Assembly (NCBI GenBank): GCA_017471175.1
Contig: JAFUVS010000014.1
Location: 1 to 64,000 of the forward strand
Source: Paludibacteraceae bacterium
GTDB taxonomy: Bacteria; Bacteroidota; Bacteroidia; Bacteroidales; Paludibacteraceae
Length of the DNA: 64,000 bases
Direction: 5' to 3'
The notes beneath the pieces are model-generated. The model was not told where the DNA came from and made no database searches. It saw only the letters and a list, made by a program, of their open reading frames with translations. Every line of letters starts with the position of its first letter. Position 1 is the stretch's first letter. The position numbers and the translations under genes were made by a program. Of this stretch, positions 44,873 to 52,994 are shown one piece after another.

Positions 44873-45640
44873 ATGAAGTTTGCCACCATACGTCATCCTC
44901 AACGCCAGTGGCGCGCGCATAAACTGCAGCCGCAAGGTACACTGCGTAACGTCAATAACATACTGACAGCGGTGGTTTTTGTGATTGGCGTTAGCATTGT
45001 CATATACCTGTCGGTAACAGGCAAATCGTCCCCAACTGAAATTATTTTTCGCGGGATGCAGTTTGTGCTGATGATGCTACTGCTTCAGGCTCCTTCGGTG
45101 CTTCGTTTGCGGTATCGCATTGAGGTACCACCCGTCTTGTCCGTTGTGGTGTTAGTGTTTGCTTTCACGGCATTGGTATTAGGCGACGGACTGGATTTCT
45201 ACGGTCGGTTCACGTGGTGGGACAAACTGCTGCACGCAGAGTCGGGGATACTGCTGTCGATGGTGGCGATGTGGCTCATCCATGTCATAATGGCGGAGAA
45301 CGACAAGTATATCTACTTCAACAAGTATTTTCTTTGTCTTTTCCTCGTAATGTTCTCGCTCGGTATGGGTGCATTCTGGGAGATATTGGAATACACCTAC
45401 GACAGCATTGCCGGTACCAATTCGCAGCAGTTTATGGCTTCCACTACCTCTTCTATTATCCTGCCGGAGGACATTGCTTTGCAAGGTCACGAAGCGCTTC
45501 GTGACACAATGACCGACTTGATTTTGGACTTGGCAGGAGCGGCTTTGGTGGCTGCATACGGACTGTTGAATCACGACAAAATAGTAGCGCGTTACTACCA
45601 ATTGGTAGAACAACGCAAGCAACAAATACAAACGGTATGA
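44873..45640 (+). CDS. DUF2238/YjdF-like multi-pass membrane protein
   Basis: A 255-residue protein with six or more transmembrane helices. Conserved-looking polar residues within helices are FTWWDKLLHAESGILLSMVA, LGMGAFWEILEYTYDSIAGT and DTMTDLILDLAGAALVA; this pattern of WDK-LH, WE-E and DT-D-D fits the DUF2238/YjdF family. It has a basic cytoplasmic N-terminus. The stop overlaps the nadE start by 4 nt. I know no activity for this family. Confidence 0.65.
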   Translation: MKFATIRHPQRQWRAHKLQPQGTLRNVNNILTAVVFVIGVSIVIYLSVTGKSSPTEIIFRGMQFVLMMLLLQAPSVLRLRYRIEVPPVLSVVVLVFAFTALVLGDGLDFYGRFTWWDKLLHAESGILLSMVAMWLIHVIMAENDKYIYFNKYFLCLFLVMFSLGMGAFWEILEYTYDSIAGTNSQQFMASTTSSIILPEDIALQGHEALRDTMTDLILDLAGAALVAAYGLLNHDKIVARYYQLVEQRKQQIQTV

Positions 45641-47568
45641 AAGACAACTTTGGATTTGTACGCGTAGCGGCGGCTGTGCCGATGATGCGCGTGGCGGACT
45701 GCTCGTATAACGTGGAGCAAGTCAAACAACAAATAACGGAAGCTATCGAAGAGGGCGTAGAGATTATCTGCTTCCCCGAACTGACACTGACAGGCTATAC
45801 CTGCGGGGATCTGTTCTTCACGCAACGCTTGCAGCAGAACACCTTACGGGGGTTGGAGGACGTATGCAATTTCACGCGCGAGAAACCGATAATCGTGTTA
45901 ATAGGTGCACCGCTGAAGGTGGATAACAACCTGTATAACTGTGCCTTCGTAATGACAGATGGGGATGTAGTGGGTGTGGTGCCGAAGGTGAATCTGCCCA
46001 ATACGGGTGAGTTCTATGAGAAGCGTTGGTTCACATCGGGTCGTGCCGCCTTGCAACATTCGGTAGAGGGTCTGATACCGCGTATTCCGACCATTGAGTT
46101 GTGGTGCGGCGATGTGCCTTTCGGCCCGGAATTGCTGTTTATGACGCGCAACTGCTGTTTCGGCGTGGAGATATGTGAGGACTTGTGGTCTCCCCTACCC
46201 CCTTCGACCCAGTTGGCTATACAAGGTGCGGAATTGATATTCAACCTCTCGTCCAGTAACTGCGTAACGGGCAAGCACGCTTTCCGTCGTCAGATGATTA
46301 CGCAGCAGTCGGCTCGCGTTCACTGCGGGTATGTCTACACGTCTTCGGGCGTGGGTGAGTCATCATCGGACATAGTGTTCTCCGGCTCCACGTATATCGC
46401 TGAGAACGGCGAGTTGCTCTCAGAGGGCGACCGCTTCCAGCACAACTCATCGATGGTTATACAGGAGATTGACGTAGAGCGTCTTCGCATCGACCGTCAG
46501 CGTAATACGAACTTTACGAAAGATCAACACGGTCGCTACCGCAAGGTGAATGTGGCTCCCATTGAGCGTGAGGACGACTATTCGGAGCCTGTTCATCGTC
46601 ATTTCTCACGCACACCATTCCTACCCTCGCCTGCTGACAGCGATGCTTTTTCGGCGGATGCTTTCTCCATTCAGTGCAATGGCTTGGCTCACCGGTGGGA
46701 GCATACGAAAGCGGAGACGTTAGTGATTGGTATCAGCGGCGGTTTGGACTCGACGTTGGCACTCTTGGTAGCCGTTCAGACAGCCGATTTGTTAGGATAT
46801 GACCGTCAGCGCATTATCGGCGTTACGATGCCCGGGTTCGGCACGAGCGACCGCACGTACCATAATGCTGTAAGGCTGATGGAACTATTAGGTGTACGAC
46901 AGATGGAGATTCCCATTCGCGACAGCGTGACACAGCACCTGAAGGATATTGACCACTCGGGCGAAAAAGATATCACCTATGAAAACGCGCAGGCACGTAT
47001 CCGCACGCTTATCCTGATGGACTTGGCGAACGAACACAACGGATTGGTCATCGGTACGGGCGATATGAGCGAATTGGCATTGGGCTGGATGACCTACGCG
47101 GGCGACCAGATTTCGATGTACGGCATCAATGCGGGAATACCGAAGACGATGGTGCAATTCCAGATTCGTTATGCTGCCAACTACTGGTACAGCGACGAGA
47201 TCACCTCCATTCTGACGGATATTATTCAAACTCCTATTTCTCCCGAACTGCTGCCCACGGATGAGAACGGCGAGATAGCCCAGCGCACAGAGGATAAAGT
47301 AGGTCCGTATGAGTTGCACGACTTCTTTATGTACCATTTCCTGCGCTACGGCTTCACGGCGGAGAAAGTGGCTTATATGGCATCTCTTGCCTTCGAGGAT
47401 ACGTATTCGGACGAGGAGATTCGGCATTGGATTGAAGTGTTCCGCCATCGTTTTTATACGCAGCAGTTCAAGCGTTCGTGTCAGCCGGACGGACCGAAAG
47501 TGATAGGTATCAGTCTTTCTCCACGTGGCGACTGGCGTATGCCGAGCGATGTGAACGAAATGGAATAG
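45637..47568 (+). CDS. nadE: Glutamine-dependent NAD+ synthase
   Basis: A 643-residue two-domain enzyme. The N-terminal nitrilase-type glutaminase has its triad in EIICFPELTLTGYTCGDLF (Glu), VPKVNLPNTGEFYEKRWF (Lys) and FGVEICEDLWSPLPP (Cys). The C-terminal synthetase domain has the PP-loop VIGISGGLDSTLALLVAVQT and TGDMSELALGWMTYAGDQIS. Ammonia from glutamine is channelled to amidate deamido-NAD made by NadD (26439-27053). It is translationally coupled to the upstream membrane protein. Confidence 0.96.
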   Translation: MKDNFGFVRVAAAVPMMRVADCSYNVEQVKQQITEAIEEGVEIICFPELTLTGYTCGDLFFTQRLQQNTLRGLEDVCNFTREKPIIVLIGAPLKVDNNLYNCAFVMTDGDVVGVVPKVNLPNTGEFYEKRWFTSGRAALQHSVEGLIPRIPTIELWCGDVPFGPELLFMTRNCCFGVEICEDLWSPLPPSTQLAIQGAELIFNLSSSNCVTGKHAFRRQMITQQSARVHCGYVYTSSGVGESSSDIVFSGSTYIAENGELLSEGDRFQHNSSMVIQEIDVERLRIDRQRNTNFTKDQHGRYRKVNVAPIEREDDYSEPVHRHFSRTPFLPSPADSDAFSADAFSIQCNGLAHRWEHTKAETLVIGISGGLDSTLALLVAVQTADLLGYDRQRIIGVTMPGFGTSDRTYHNAVRLMELLGVRQMEIPIRDSVTQHLKDIDHSGEKDITYENAQARIRTLILMDLANEHNGLVIGTGDMSELALGWMTYAGDQISMYGINAGIPKTMVQFQIRYAANYWYSDEITSILTDIIQTPISPELLPTDENGEIAQRTEDKVGPYELHDFFMYHFLRYGFTAEKVAYMASLAFEDTYSDEEIRHWIEVFRHRFYTQQFKRSCQPDGPKVIGISLSPRGDWRMPSDVNEME

Positions 47569-47571
47569 ACG

Positions 47572-49233
47572 ATGTTTCGCCGCCTGTTATCCCTTGTTTT
47601 GCTCTGTCTGCCGTGGGCTGTCAACGCGCAGATTCTGACCCCTATTCATTGGTCGGGTGAGCGGATTGGCGATGATGCTATTCGGATTACTGCTGCTATG
47701 GACTCATCGTGGCATCTGACGCTGATTAGCATAGGCGACAGTATGGTGGGCGAGGATTACTACGATAGTTATACCTTTACGGCACACCCTGAGGACACGA
47801 TTCGCTTCGTAGCCTGCAACGATATGCAATGCCTGTCGCCGGAGGTGTATATATGGAGCGCGCAATCAGAAGACAATCCTATCGTTGATACACCATCTGC
47901 TCTATCTGCCGCATCCGCTACAGGCACGCAGTCGCTTTGGACTATTTTCCTATTGGGTCTATTGGGCGGTTTGTTGGCTATTTTTACGCCATGCGTATGG
48001 CCGGTTATACCGATGACGGTTTCGTTTTTCCTCCATCGGGACAATGGCAGGCACGGCAAGCGGGATGCCCTTCTATACGGGACTGCTATCGTACTGATAT
48101 ACGTCGGGTTAGGGCTGCTTATTACCACTATCTTCGGAGCCTCGGCATTGAATCAACTCTCTACCTCGGCTGCGCTCAATCTTGTGTTCTTCGTGCTGTT
48201 AGTGGTTTTTGCTTTGTCCTTTTTCGGTCTGTTTGAGATTCGTTTGCCGGCATCGTGGGCGACTGCTATTGATAATCGTTCGCGCCGTATGAGCGGTGCG
48301 GGTATGCAATTCGGCAGTCTGTTGCTGATGGCGTTCACATTGGTTATTGTATCGTTTTCGTGTACGGGACCGATTATCGGCACGCTGTTAGTGGAAGCAG
48401 CTTCGATGCATTTGTTGGCTCCAACGGTCGGTATGTTAGGTTTTGCGCTGGCATTAGCTCTGCCTTTTTCGCTATTGGCTCTTTTCCCGAATGCATTACA
48501 ACGTTTGCCCAAGTCGGGCGAATGGATGGAGTCGCTGAAGGTGACGTTAGCTTTTGTGGAGTTAGCGTTGTCGCTTAAGTTCCTCTCGGTAGCGGATACG
48601 GCATACGGCTGGGGCATATTGCCAAGGTGGCTGTTCTTCGTGCTGTGGGTGTTATGTTTCGGCGGATTAGGGGTCTATCATATCGTAGGTATGATACGTC
48701 TTCTTCGATCCGGTGAGCGTCCTGTTGCACGATTGCTTATCAAGGTGGTGATTGCTATTTCATCGTTGGGGTTTGCCGCTTATCTTGTGCCGGCAATATG
48801 GGGCGGGAGTGATGCCAAGGCTGTGGCTGCTTTTGCACCGCCGATGGAGATTCCGTATAAGCAGGTCTTTCGTGACTACGACGAAGGTTTGGCATACGCC
48901 CGTCAGGAGAACAAACCTATGCTGCTGTACTTTACGGGTTATGGTTGCGTCAATTGCCGCAAGATGGAGCAGTACGTGATGTCGGATGAGACGGTGCAGA
49001 ACGCCTTGCAGGACTTTGTGTTGATTGAGTTGTTTGTGGATTCTCGCCGCGATGAGAACGGTAATGGCATAGAGGACGGGGAAGAATTTTCCAAGATTCA
49101 GCGCGAACGGTTCGGCTCAAATGCGCAGCCGCTGTATTTTCACCTCGCCTCGGACGGCACGCCGCAAGGTCAGCCGATGGCTTTCACCACTTCACCGGAA
49201 GAGTTTCTCCTGTGGTTACGAAACACTTTCTAA
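47572..49233 (+). CDS. DsbD-like thiol:disulfide interchange protein
   Basis: A 553-residue protein. Signal peptide [19 protein letters not shown], an N-terminal periplasmic domain with a Cys pair in [14 protein letters not shown], then an eight-helix DsbD core with the redox cysteines in [19 protein letters not shown] and [13 protein letters not shown]. The C-terminal thioredoxin domain has [11 protein letters not shown] (C459, C462). It passes electrons from cytoplasmic thioredoxin to the periplasm. Oddity: within the thioredoxin domain residues ~494-506 read [13 protein letters not shown], which looks like an EF-hand/dockerin calcium loop. Confidence 0.93.
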   Translation: MFRRLLSLVLLCLPWAVNAQILTPIHWSGERIGDDAIRITAAMDSSWHLTLISIGDSMVGEDYYDSYTFTAHPEDTIRFVACNDMQCLSPEVYIWSAQSEDNPIVDTPSALSAASATGTQSLWTIFLLGLLGGLLAIFTPCVWPVIPMTVSFFLHRDNGRHGKRDALLYGTAIVLIYVGLGLLITTIFGASALNQLSTSAALNLVFFVLLVVFALSFFGLFEIRLPASWATAIDNRSRRMSGAGMQFGSLLLMAFTLVIVSFSCTGPIIGTLLVEAASMHLLAPTVGMLGFALALALPFSLLALFPNALQRLPKSGEWMESLKVTLAFVELALSLKFLSVADTAYGWGILPRWLFFVLWVLCFGGLGVYHIVGMIRLLRSGERPVARLLIKVVIAISSLGFAAYLVPAIWGGSDAKAVAAFAPPMEIPYKQVFRDYDEGLAYARQENKPMLLYFTGYGCVNCRKMEQYVMSDETVQNALQDFVLIELFVDSRRDENGNGIEDGEEFSKIQRERFGSNAQPLYFHLASDGTPQGQPMAFTTSPEEFLLWLRNTF

Positions 49234-49239
49234 CGGCTT

Positions 49240-49714
49240 ATGACCGAGACCAATCGCATAGAATTTAAGCGTGAACTGACTCGCGAACTCGATATCGAAA
49301 AAGAGGTCGTGGCGTTCCTCAACTACCGTGAGGGCGGTATCATCTATATCGGCATCGATGATGATGGCAAGCCTGTCGGTGTGCGAGATATAGACGGCGA
49401 TATGCTCAAGATTAAAGACCACATCCGTATGGGCATTCTGCCTTCTATCGGATGATTTTGGAAAAAAGGACGCGAGAAATTCACAAAATGGCATAAATAA
49501 TGTCGCAGAATATTTAACTGAAAGACAACGAGATATATTGAGAATTATAAAAGATGTCGCAGTAGATGTCGCAATAAACACGAAATATCTTTCTGACAGA
49601 TTAGAAGTAAATAGAAAAACCATCCAGAGAGATATTCGAGTTCTGCAAGAAAAACAACTAATTCAATGGGTCGGACCGGACAAAGGCGGCCATTGGGAGA
49701 TAATAGAAAAATAG
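49240..49714 (+). pseudogene. Collapsed AlbA_2/Schlafen-type ATP-binding protein gene
   Basis: 49240-49455 encodes the first ~70 residues of an AlbA_2-domain protein (IEFKRELTRELDIEKEVVAF, LNYREGGIIYIGIDDDGKPV), stopping at LPSIG. The next ~85 codons, in the +1 frame to a stop at 49712, encode its C-terminal end, a winged helix (YLSDRLEVNRKTIQRDIRVL, QWVGPDKGGHWEIIEK). Intact relatives have about 300 residues between these parts. The gene therefore lost its centre and shifted frame at the junction near 49455. It marks the left border of the accessory region. Confidence 0.85.
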
Positions 49715-49785
49715 AAACGGTTGCTAATTGTGACCACAAAATACCGCTGAACTCGGCAGCGTAAACAAGTGAGTACATATTGAAA

Positions 49786-49839
49786 AACAAGCGCAAGGCA
49801 CCCACGCAATAACATATAAACAAACAGAGCTTTAGCTCT
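49786..49839 (+). repeat. 54-bp direct repeat, left copy
   Basis: Starts AACAAGCGCAAGG and ends CAAACAGAGCTTTAGCTCT. It aligns along its length with 51033-51086, differing mainly in a ~9-bp inner segment and a 1-bp indel. It ends with the hairpin AGAGC-TTTA-GCTCT. It lies 29 bp upstream of the DUF1016 gene. Confidence 0.85.
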
Positions 49840-49867
49840 ATACTATAAGAAATACGCCTAACAAAAG

Positions 49868-51022
49868 ATGGCAGATATTGAGAAAAATAATCCGACAACT
49901 CCTGAATTTGTGAAACGCAATGGAATCATTGCGGACAACAATTATGTGCAATGGTTGACAGAACTAAAGCAACGATACCATAATAGCCAAATCAAGGCTG
50001 CAGTTCGTGTTAACCATTCAATGTTGGAATTCTATTGGTCACTTGGTCGGGACATCGTTGCCCTCAAAGCAGAAAGCAAATGGGGAACAGGTGTGCTGCA
50101 ACAGTTGAGCCTTGATCTCCAGAAGATGTTTCCTAACGAAACTGGCTTTTCATATAGGAATATCCGCTATATGCGTCAATGGTATTCATTTTATTTTCAG
50201 AAAGTTACAAATTGGCAACAACTTAGTGCCAAATTGGGAAATTTAAATTGGCACGAACTTAGTGCCAAATTAGGCGAATTAAAACGTCACCAACTTAGTG
50301 ACGAATTTGAAATGCCCCAAAAATTTGCGTTTGTGCCGTGGAAACATCATGTTCAAATAATATCTAAAAGCCAATCTATAGACGAGGCTATTTTCTATAT
50401 TAATCAAACCATTGCGAATAACTGGAGCCTGAACGACTTGACTTACGAGATGAAAGAAAATCTTTATGCACGTCAAGGTGGCGCACTGACTAATTTCTCT
50501 GATACGCTTGCACTACCTCAGCAACAATTAGCACAAGAGATTATCAAAAGTCCGTATCATTTCGGTTTCCTCGAATTAAAACCCAACCATGCAGAGCAGG
50601 AGTTGGAAGAGGCGTTGGTGAAAAATATCACTCAATTCTTATTGGAATTGGGACAAGGTTTCGCTTATGTTGGACGACAGATGGAGTTGAGGATGCCCGA
50701 CGGACAGTCTTATTTCCCTGACTTAATTTTTTATCACACGCGTCTAAAATGCTATGTGGTTGTGGAATTAAAAACAGTCAAGTTCAAGCCCGAGTATGTT
50801 GGGAAATTGAACTTCTATGTTTCTGCTGCAGATGAATTGCTCAAAGCCGATGACGACAAACCAACCATAGGTCTGCTTATCTGTCGTGAGGCGGACAAAA
50901 CAACGGTGGAATGGGCGTTTCGTGGTCTTGACAGACCAATTGGTGTTGCAACATACCAGATAGAGCAAATTGTTGAACGCACAATAAAAGAATTGGAGCA
51001 TAGGAAAATAGAAAAGAATTGA
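49868..51022 (+). CDS. DUF1016 (YhcG-type) PD-(D/E)XK nuclease domain protein
   Basis: A 384-residue protein. The N-terminal DUF1016 helical domain is at ~25-125 (HNSQIKAAVRVNHSMLEFYW, LGRDIVALKAESKWGTGVL). After a repeat region (residues ~115-150) comes FAFVPWKHHVQIISKSQSID, the usual bridge. The nuclease-like core at ~250-350 has YFPDLIFYHTRLKCYVVVEL KTVKF with PD...ELK catalytic residues. The family is linked to defence islands and restriction loci. It is AT-richer than its neighbours, is flanked by 54-bp direct repeats and precedes a type III restriction pair, all suggesting transfer. The residue repeat NWQQLSAKLGNL/NWHELSAKLGEL is described separately. Confidence 0.9.
   Translation: MADIEKNNPTTPEFVKRNGIIADNNYVQWLTELKQRYHNSQIKAAVRVNHSMLEFYWSLGRDIVALKAESKWGTGVLQQLSLDLQKMFPNETGFSYRNIRYMRQWYSFYFQKVTNWQQLSAKLGNLNWHELSAKLGELKRHQLSDEFEMPQKFAFVPWKHHVQIISKSQSIDEAIFYINQTIANNWSLNDLTYEMKENLYARQGGALTNFSDTLALPQQQLAQEIIKSPYHFGFLELKPNHAEQELEEALVKNITQFLLELGQGFAYVGRQMELRMPDGQSYFPDLIFYHTRLKCYVVVELKTVKFKPEYVGKLNFYVSAADELLKADDDKPTIGLLICREADKTTVEWAFRGLDRPIGVATYQIEQIVERTIKELEHRKIEKN
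50209..50316 (+). repeat. Three 36-bp in-frame repeats with internal palindromes
   Basis: Units at 50209-50244, 50245-50280 and 50281-50316 (12 codons each). Each contains a short hairpin around a (C/G)AACTTA-type loop: TTGGCA/TGCCAA in units 1 and 2 and CGTCAC/GTGACG in unit 3, so the stem is kept by paired changes. Confidence 0.8.
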
Positions 51023-51032
51023 TATAATAAAT

Positions 51033-51086
51033 AACAAGCGCAAAGCGTTGCGCAATAACATATAAAACAAACAGAGCTTTAGCTCT
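51033..51086 (+). repeat. 54-bp direct repeat, right copy
   Basis: The partner of 49786-49839, starting 10 bp after the DUF1016 stop. It contains the hairpin GCGCAA-AGCG-TTGCGC, which the left copy has lost, and ends with the same AGAGC-TTTA-GCTCT hairpin. Confidence 0.85.
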
Positions 51087-51093
51087 TATTCTC

Positions 51094-51216
51094 GGAATCG
51101 AAATATTCCCCAATATTTTTTCATTAGTACACGAGAATAAGCAAGTGGAAGTTCACGCATAGCGTGGACTATTTGTGCTTATTAGTGTACTATGCGTTGG
51201 GGAACGCTACGATTCC
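51094..51216. repeat. 123-nt nested imperfect hairpin
   Basis: Five nested stem segments: GGAATCG/CGATTCC (51094-51100 with 51210-51216), TTCCCCAA/TTGGGGAA (51106-51113 with 51197-51204), TAGTACAC/GTGTACTA (51125-51132 with 51185-51192), ATAAGCA/TGCTTAT (51137-51143 with 51176-51182) and AGTTCACGC/GCGTGGACT (51150-51158 with 51162-51170, ATA loop). They are joined by internal loops of 2-11 nt. It also contains an alternative 10-bp pairing CTTATTCTCG (51085-51094) with CGAGAATAAG (51132-51141). No reading frame of note crosses it. Confidence 0.8.
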
Positions 51217-51223
51217 TAAATAG

Positions 51224-51286
51224 GCAACAAGTAGTCACGCTTTTTTTGTTGCTTATAGTTTAAGAGCCTGCTCGCAAAACTATAAG
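51224..51286 (+). promoter_or_regulatory. Two hairpins in the leader of the type III mod gene
   Basis: GCAACAA (51224-51230) pairs with TTGTTGC (51246-51252). Then CTTATAGTTT (51252-51261) pairs perfectly with AAACTATAAG (51277-51286), ending one base before the mod start codon at 51288. They share a base and may be alternative folds that affect mod translation. Confidence 0.6.
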
Positions 51287-51287
51287 T

Positions 51288-52994
51288 ATGGAAAATCTTT
51301 ATACTCATTTAGAGCAAGTGGTACTTCGTATGGATAGTCGGTTCTGTACGGAAGACGGACACTTGCTGAAAAACAAAGTGATAGAGGCAGCATTATCGCT
51401 CGACCCTGCACTGCTGCGTTATCTGTTAGCCGACGAGAAACTGAAAAAGCAGTTCTTCTCGGAGGTCGATGGGCTGTTGGTGTTCGACAAAGTGAAGTTC
51501 CAACGCTTTGTGATGAACAAGCAGTTCTTGCCGGATTCCTATACAGCGTTTAAGAACAAAGTGGGTCTTACAAATGAGAATGGTGAGTTCTTGAGCGAAA
51601 GTCGCGAGGTGGTTCTCTCGTGGCCGTACAAGGATTGTATGTTGGAAGGCGGGCAGACGAAAGAAGATGCCAAGCGCCAAGAGATTTTCTGGAATGAGAC
51701 GCTTGCGCCGGACGAGATTAACCGCTTGACCGAGCCGAAAGCACTATGCCATTTCCGACGCTATGACAGCAAAGGCGAGCACGAAGCAACCGAACTGCGT
51801 CCGGACGATAACCTCATCATCAAAGGAAACAACCTGCTTGCGCTCTATTCTCTCCGCGAGCGTTTCCGTAATAGCGTGAAATTGATTTATATTGATCCAC
51901 CGTACAATACTGGAAACGATAGTTTCGGCTATAATGATAGTTTCAATATGTCAACTTGGTTGACTTTTATGAAGAACCGTTTGGAGATTGCCAAAGAATT
52001 ACTAACAAATGATGGTGCTATTTATCTACAATTGGATTTCAACTGTGTACACTATGCTAAAGTTTTAATGGATTCTGTGTTTGGAAAGGATAACTTCCAA
52101 CGAGAAATAATTTGGCGTATAGGCTGGGTATCTGGATATAAAACAGCAGATAATAATTGGATTCGCAACCATGATACAATCTTATTCTATTCGCGCAATA
52201 AGAATGCAATGGAGTTTATTAAGCACTATATTCCGCGTTCTGAATTTAAGAATATTGCCCAAGGTAATTCAGACAGGTATCCAATTGAGGATGTCTGGAA
52301 TGGTAACGAATACGATGATTTGAATAGTATAGCAATCGTATCTTTTGCTGGCGAAACGGTGTCAAAATTACTGAATGAAGATGATGAAGTAAAAGGACAG
52401 AAATCAGAAAAACTTATCAAACGTATAATTGATGCTCATGTTAAAGATGGAGATATTGTGTTAGACTTCTTTGGCGGCACAGGAACAACGGGAGCTGTAG
52501 CACACAAGATGGGAGTGCAATATATCTTGTGTGAACAATTGGACAAACACATTGATATAATTAAGCGTCGTTTACAAAAGGTCATCGAAGGCGAAAGAAG
52601 CGGCATCTCCAAATCTGTTGGATGGAATCCACAAAATCCGGGATTATTGGATGGTGACAAGTATGCGCATAATTCCTTTGTTTATTGCGAATTAGCACAA
52701 GCAAATCAGCAGCTGGTGGAGGAAATCATGGCGACTACGGAACCTTTCAAACTGCAAGAAATGTGGGAACGGTTACAAGAAAAAGGCTTCTTATCTTACA
52801 AGGTATCGCCGAAGATGTTTGATGAAGGCGCAGAAACGTTTAAGGATCTTTCCTTAGATGACCAAAAACGATTCTTGATTGAGTGTCTCGACAAGAATAT
52901 GCTCTATATTCCGTTTGCAGATATTGATGATACCCACTTTACGCTCACGGAAAATGACAAACTCTTAACTCGTCAGTTCTATGCCCGCAGATAA
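51288..52994 (+). CDS. Type III restriction-modification DNA methyltransferase (Mod)
   Basis: A 568-residue adenine methyltransferase of the beta class. The catalytic motif is LIYIDPPYNTGND (DPPY at 203-206). The SAM-binding motif comes later, VLDFFGGTGTTGAVAHKMG (395-402), the beta order. Residues ~1-130 are the dimerisation region, and ~270-370 would be the target-recognition region, which is short for this family. It methylates one strand of an asymmetric site and sets the specificity of the complex with Res, whose gene overlaps by 14 bp. Bases ~51890-52700 are clearly more AT-rich than the rest of the gene. Confidence 0.93.
   Translation: MENLYTHLEQVVLRMDSRFCTEDGHLLKNKVIEAALSLDPALLRYLLADEKLKKQFFSEVDGLLVFDKVKFQRFVMNKQFLPDSYTAFKNKVGLTNENGEFLSESREVVLSWPYKDCMLEGGQTKEDAKRQEIFWNETLAPDEINRLTEPKALCHFRRYDSKGEHEATELRPDDNLIIKGNNLLALYSLRERFRNSVKLIYIDPPYNTGNDSFGYNDSFNMSTWLTFMKNRLEIAKELLTNDGAIYLQLDFNCVHYAKVLMDSVFGKDNFQREIIWRIGWVSGYKTADNNWIRNHDTILFYSRNKNAMEFIKHYIPRSEFKNIAQGNSDRYPIEDVWNGNEYDDLNSIAIVSFAGETVSKLLNEDDEVKGQKSEKLIKRIIDAHVKDGDIVLDFFGGTGTTGAVAHKMGVQYILCEQLDKHIDIIKRRLQKVIEGERSGISKSVGWNPQNPGLLDGDKYAHNSFVYCELAQANQQLVEEIMATTEPFKLQEMWERLQEKGFLSYKVSPKMFDEGAETFKDLSLDDQKRFLIECLDKNMLYIPFADIDDTHFTLTENDKLLTRQFYARR

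Noticed and set aside
50209..50316. CRISPR array.
   Set aside because: The units are contiguous without spacers and remain in frame within a coding gene. No cas genes occur in the window.
51094..51216. Integron attC site or retron RNA.
   Set aside because: No integrase, reverse transcriptase or typical attC core triplets were found nearby. The hairpin is kept only as an unexplained structure.
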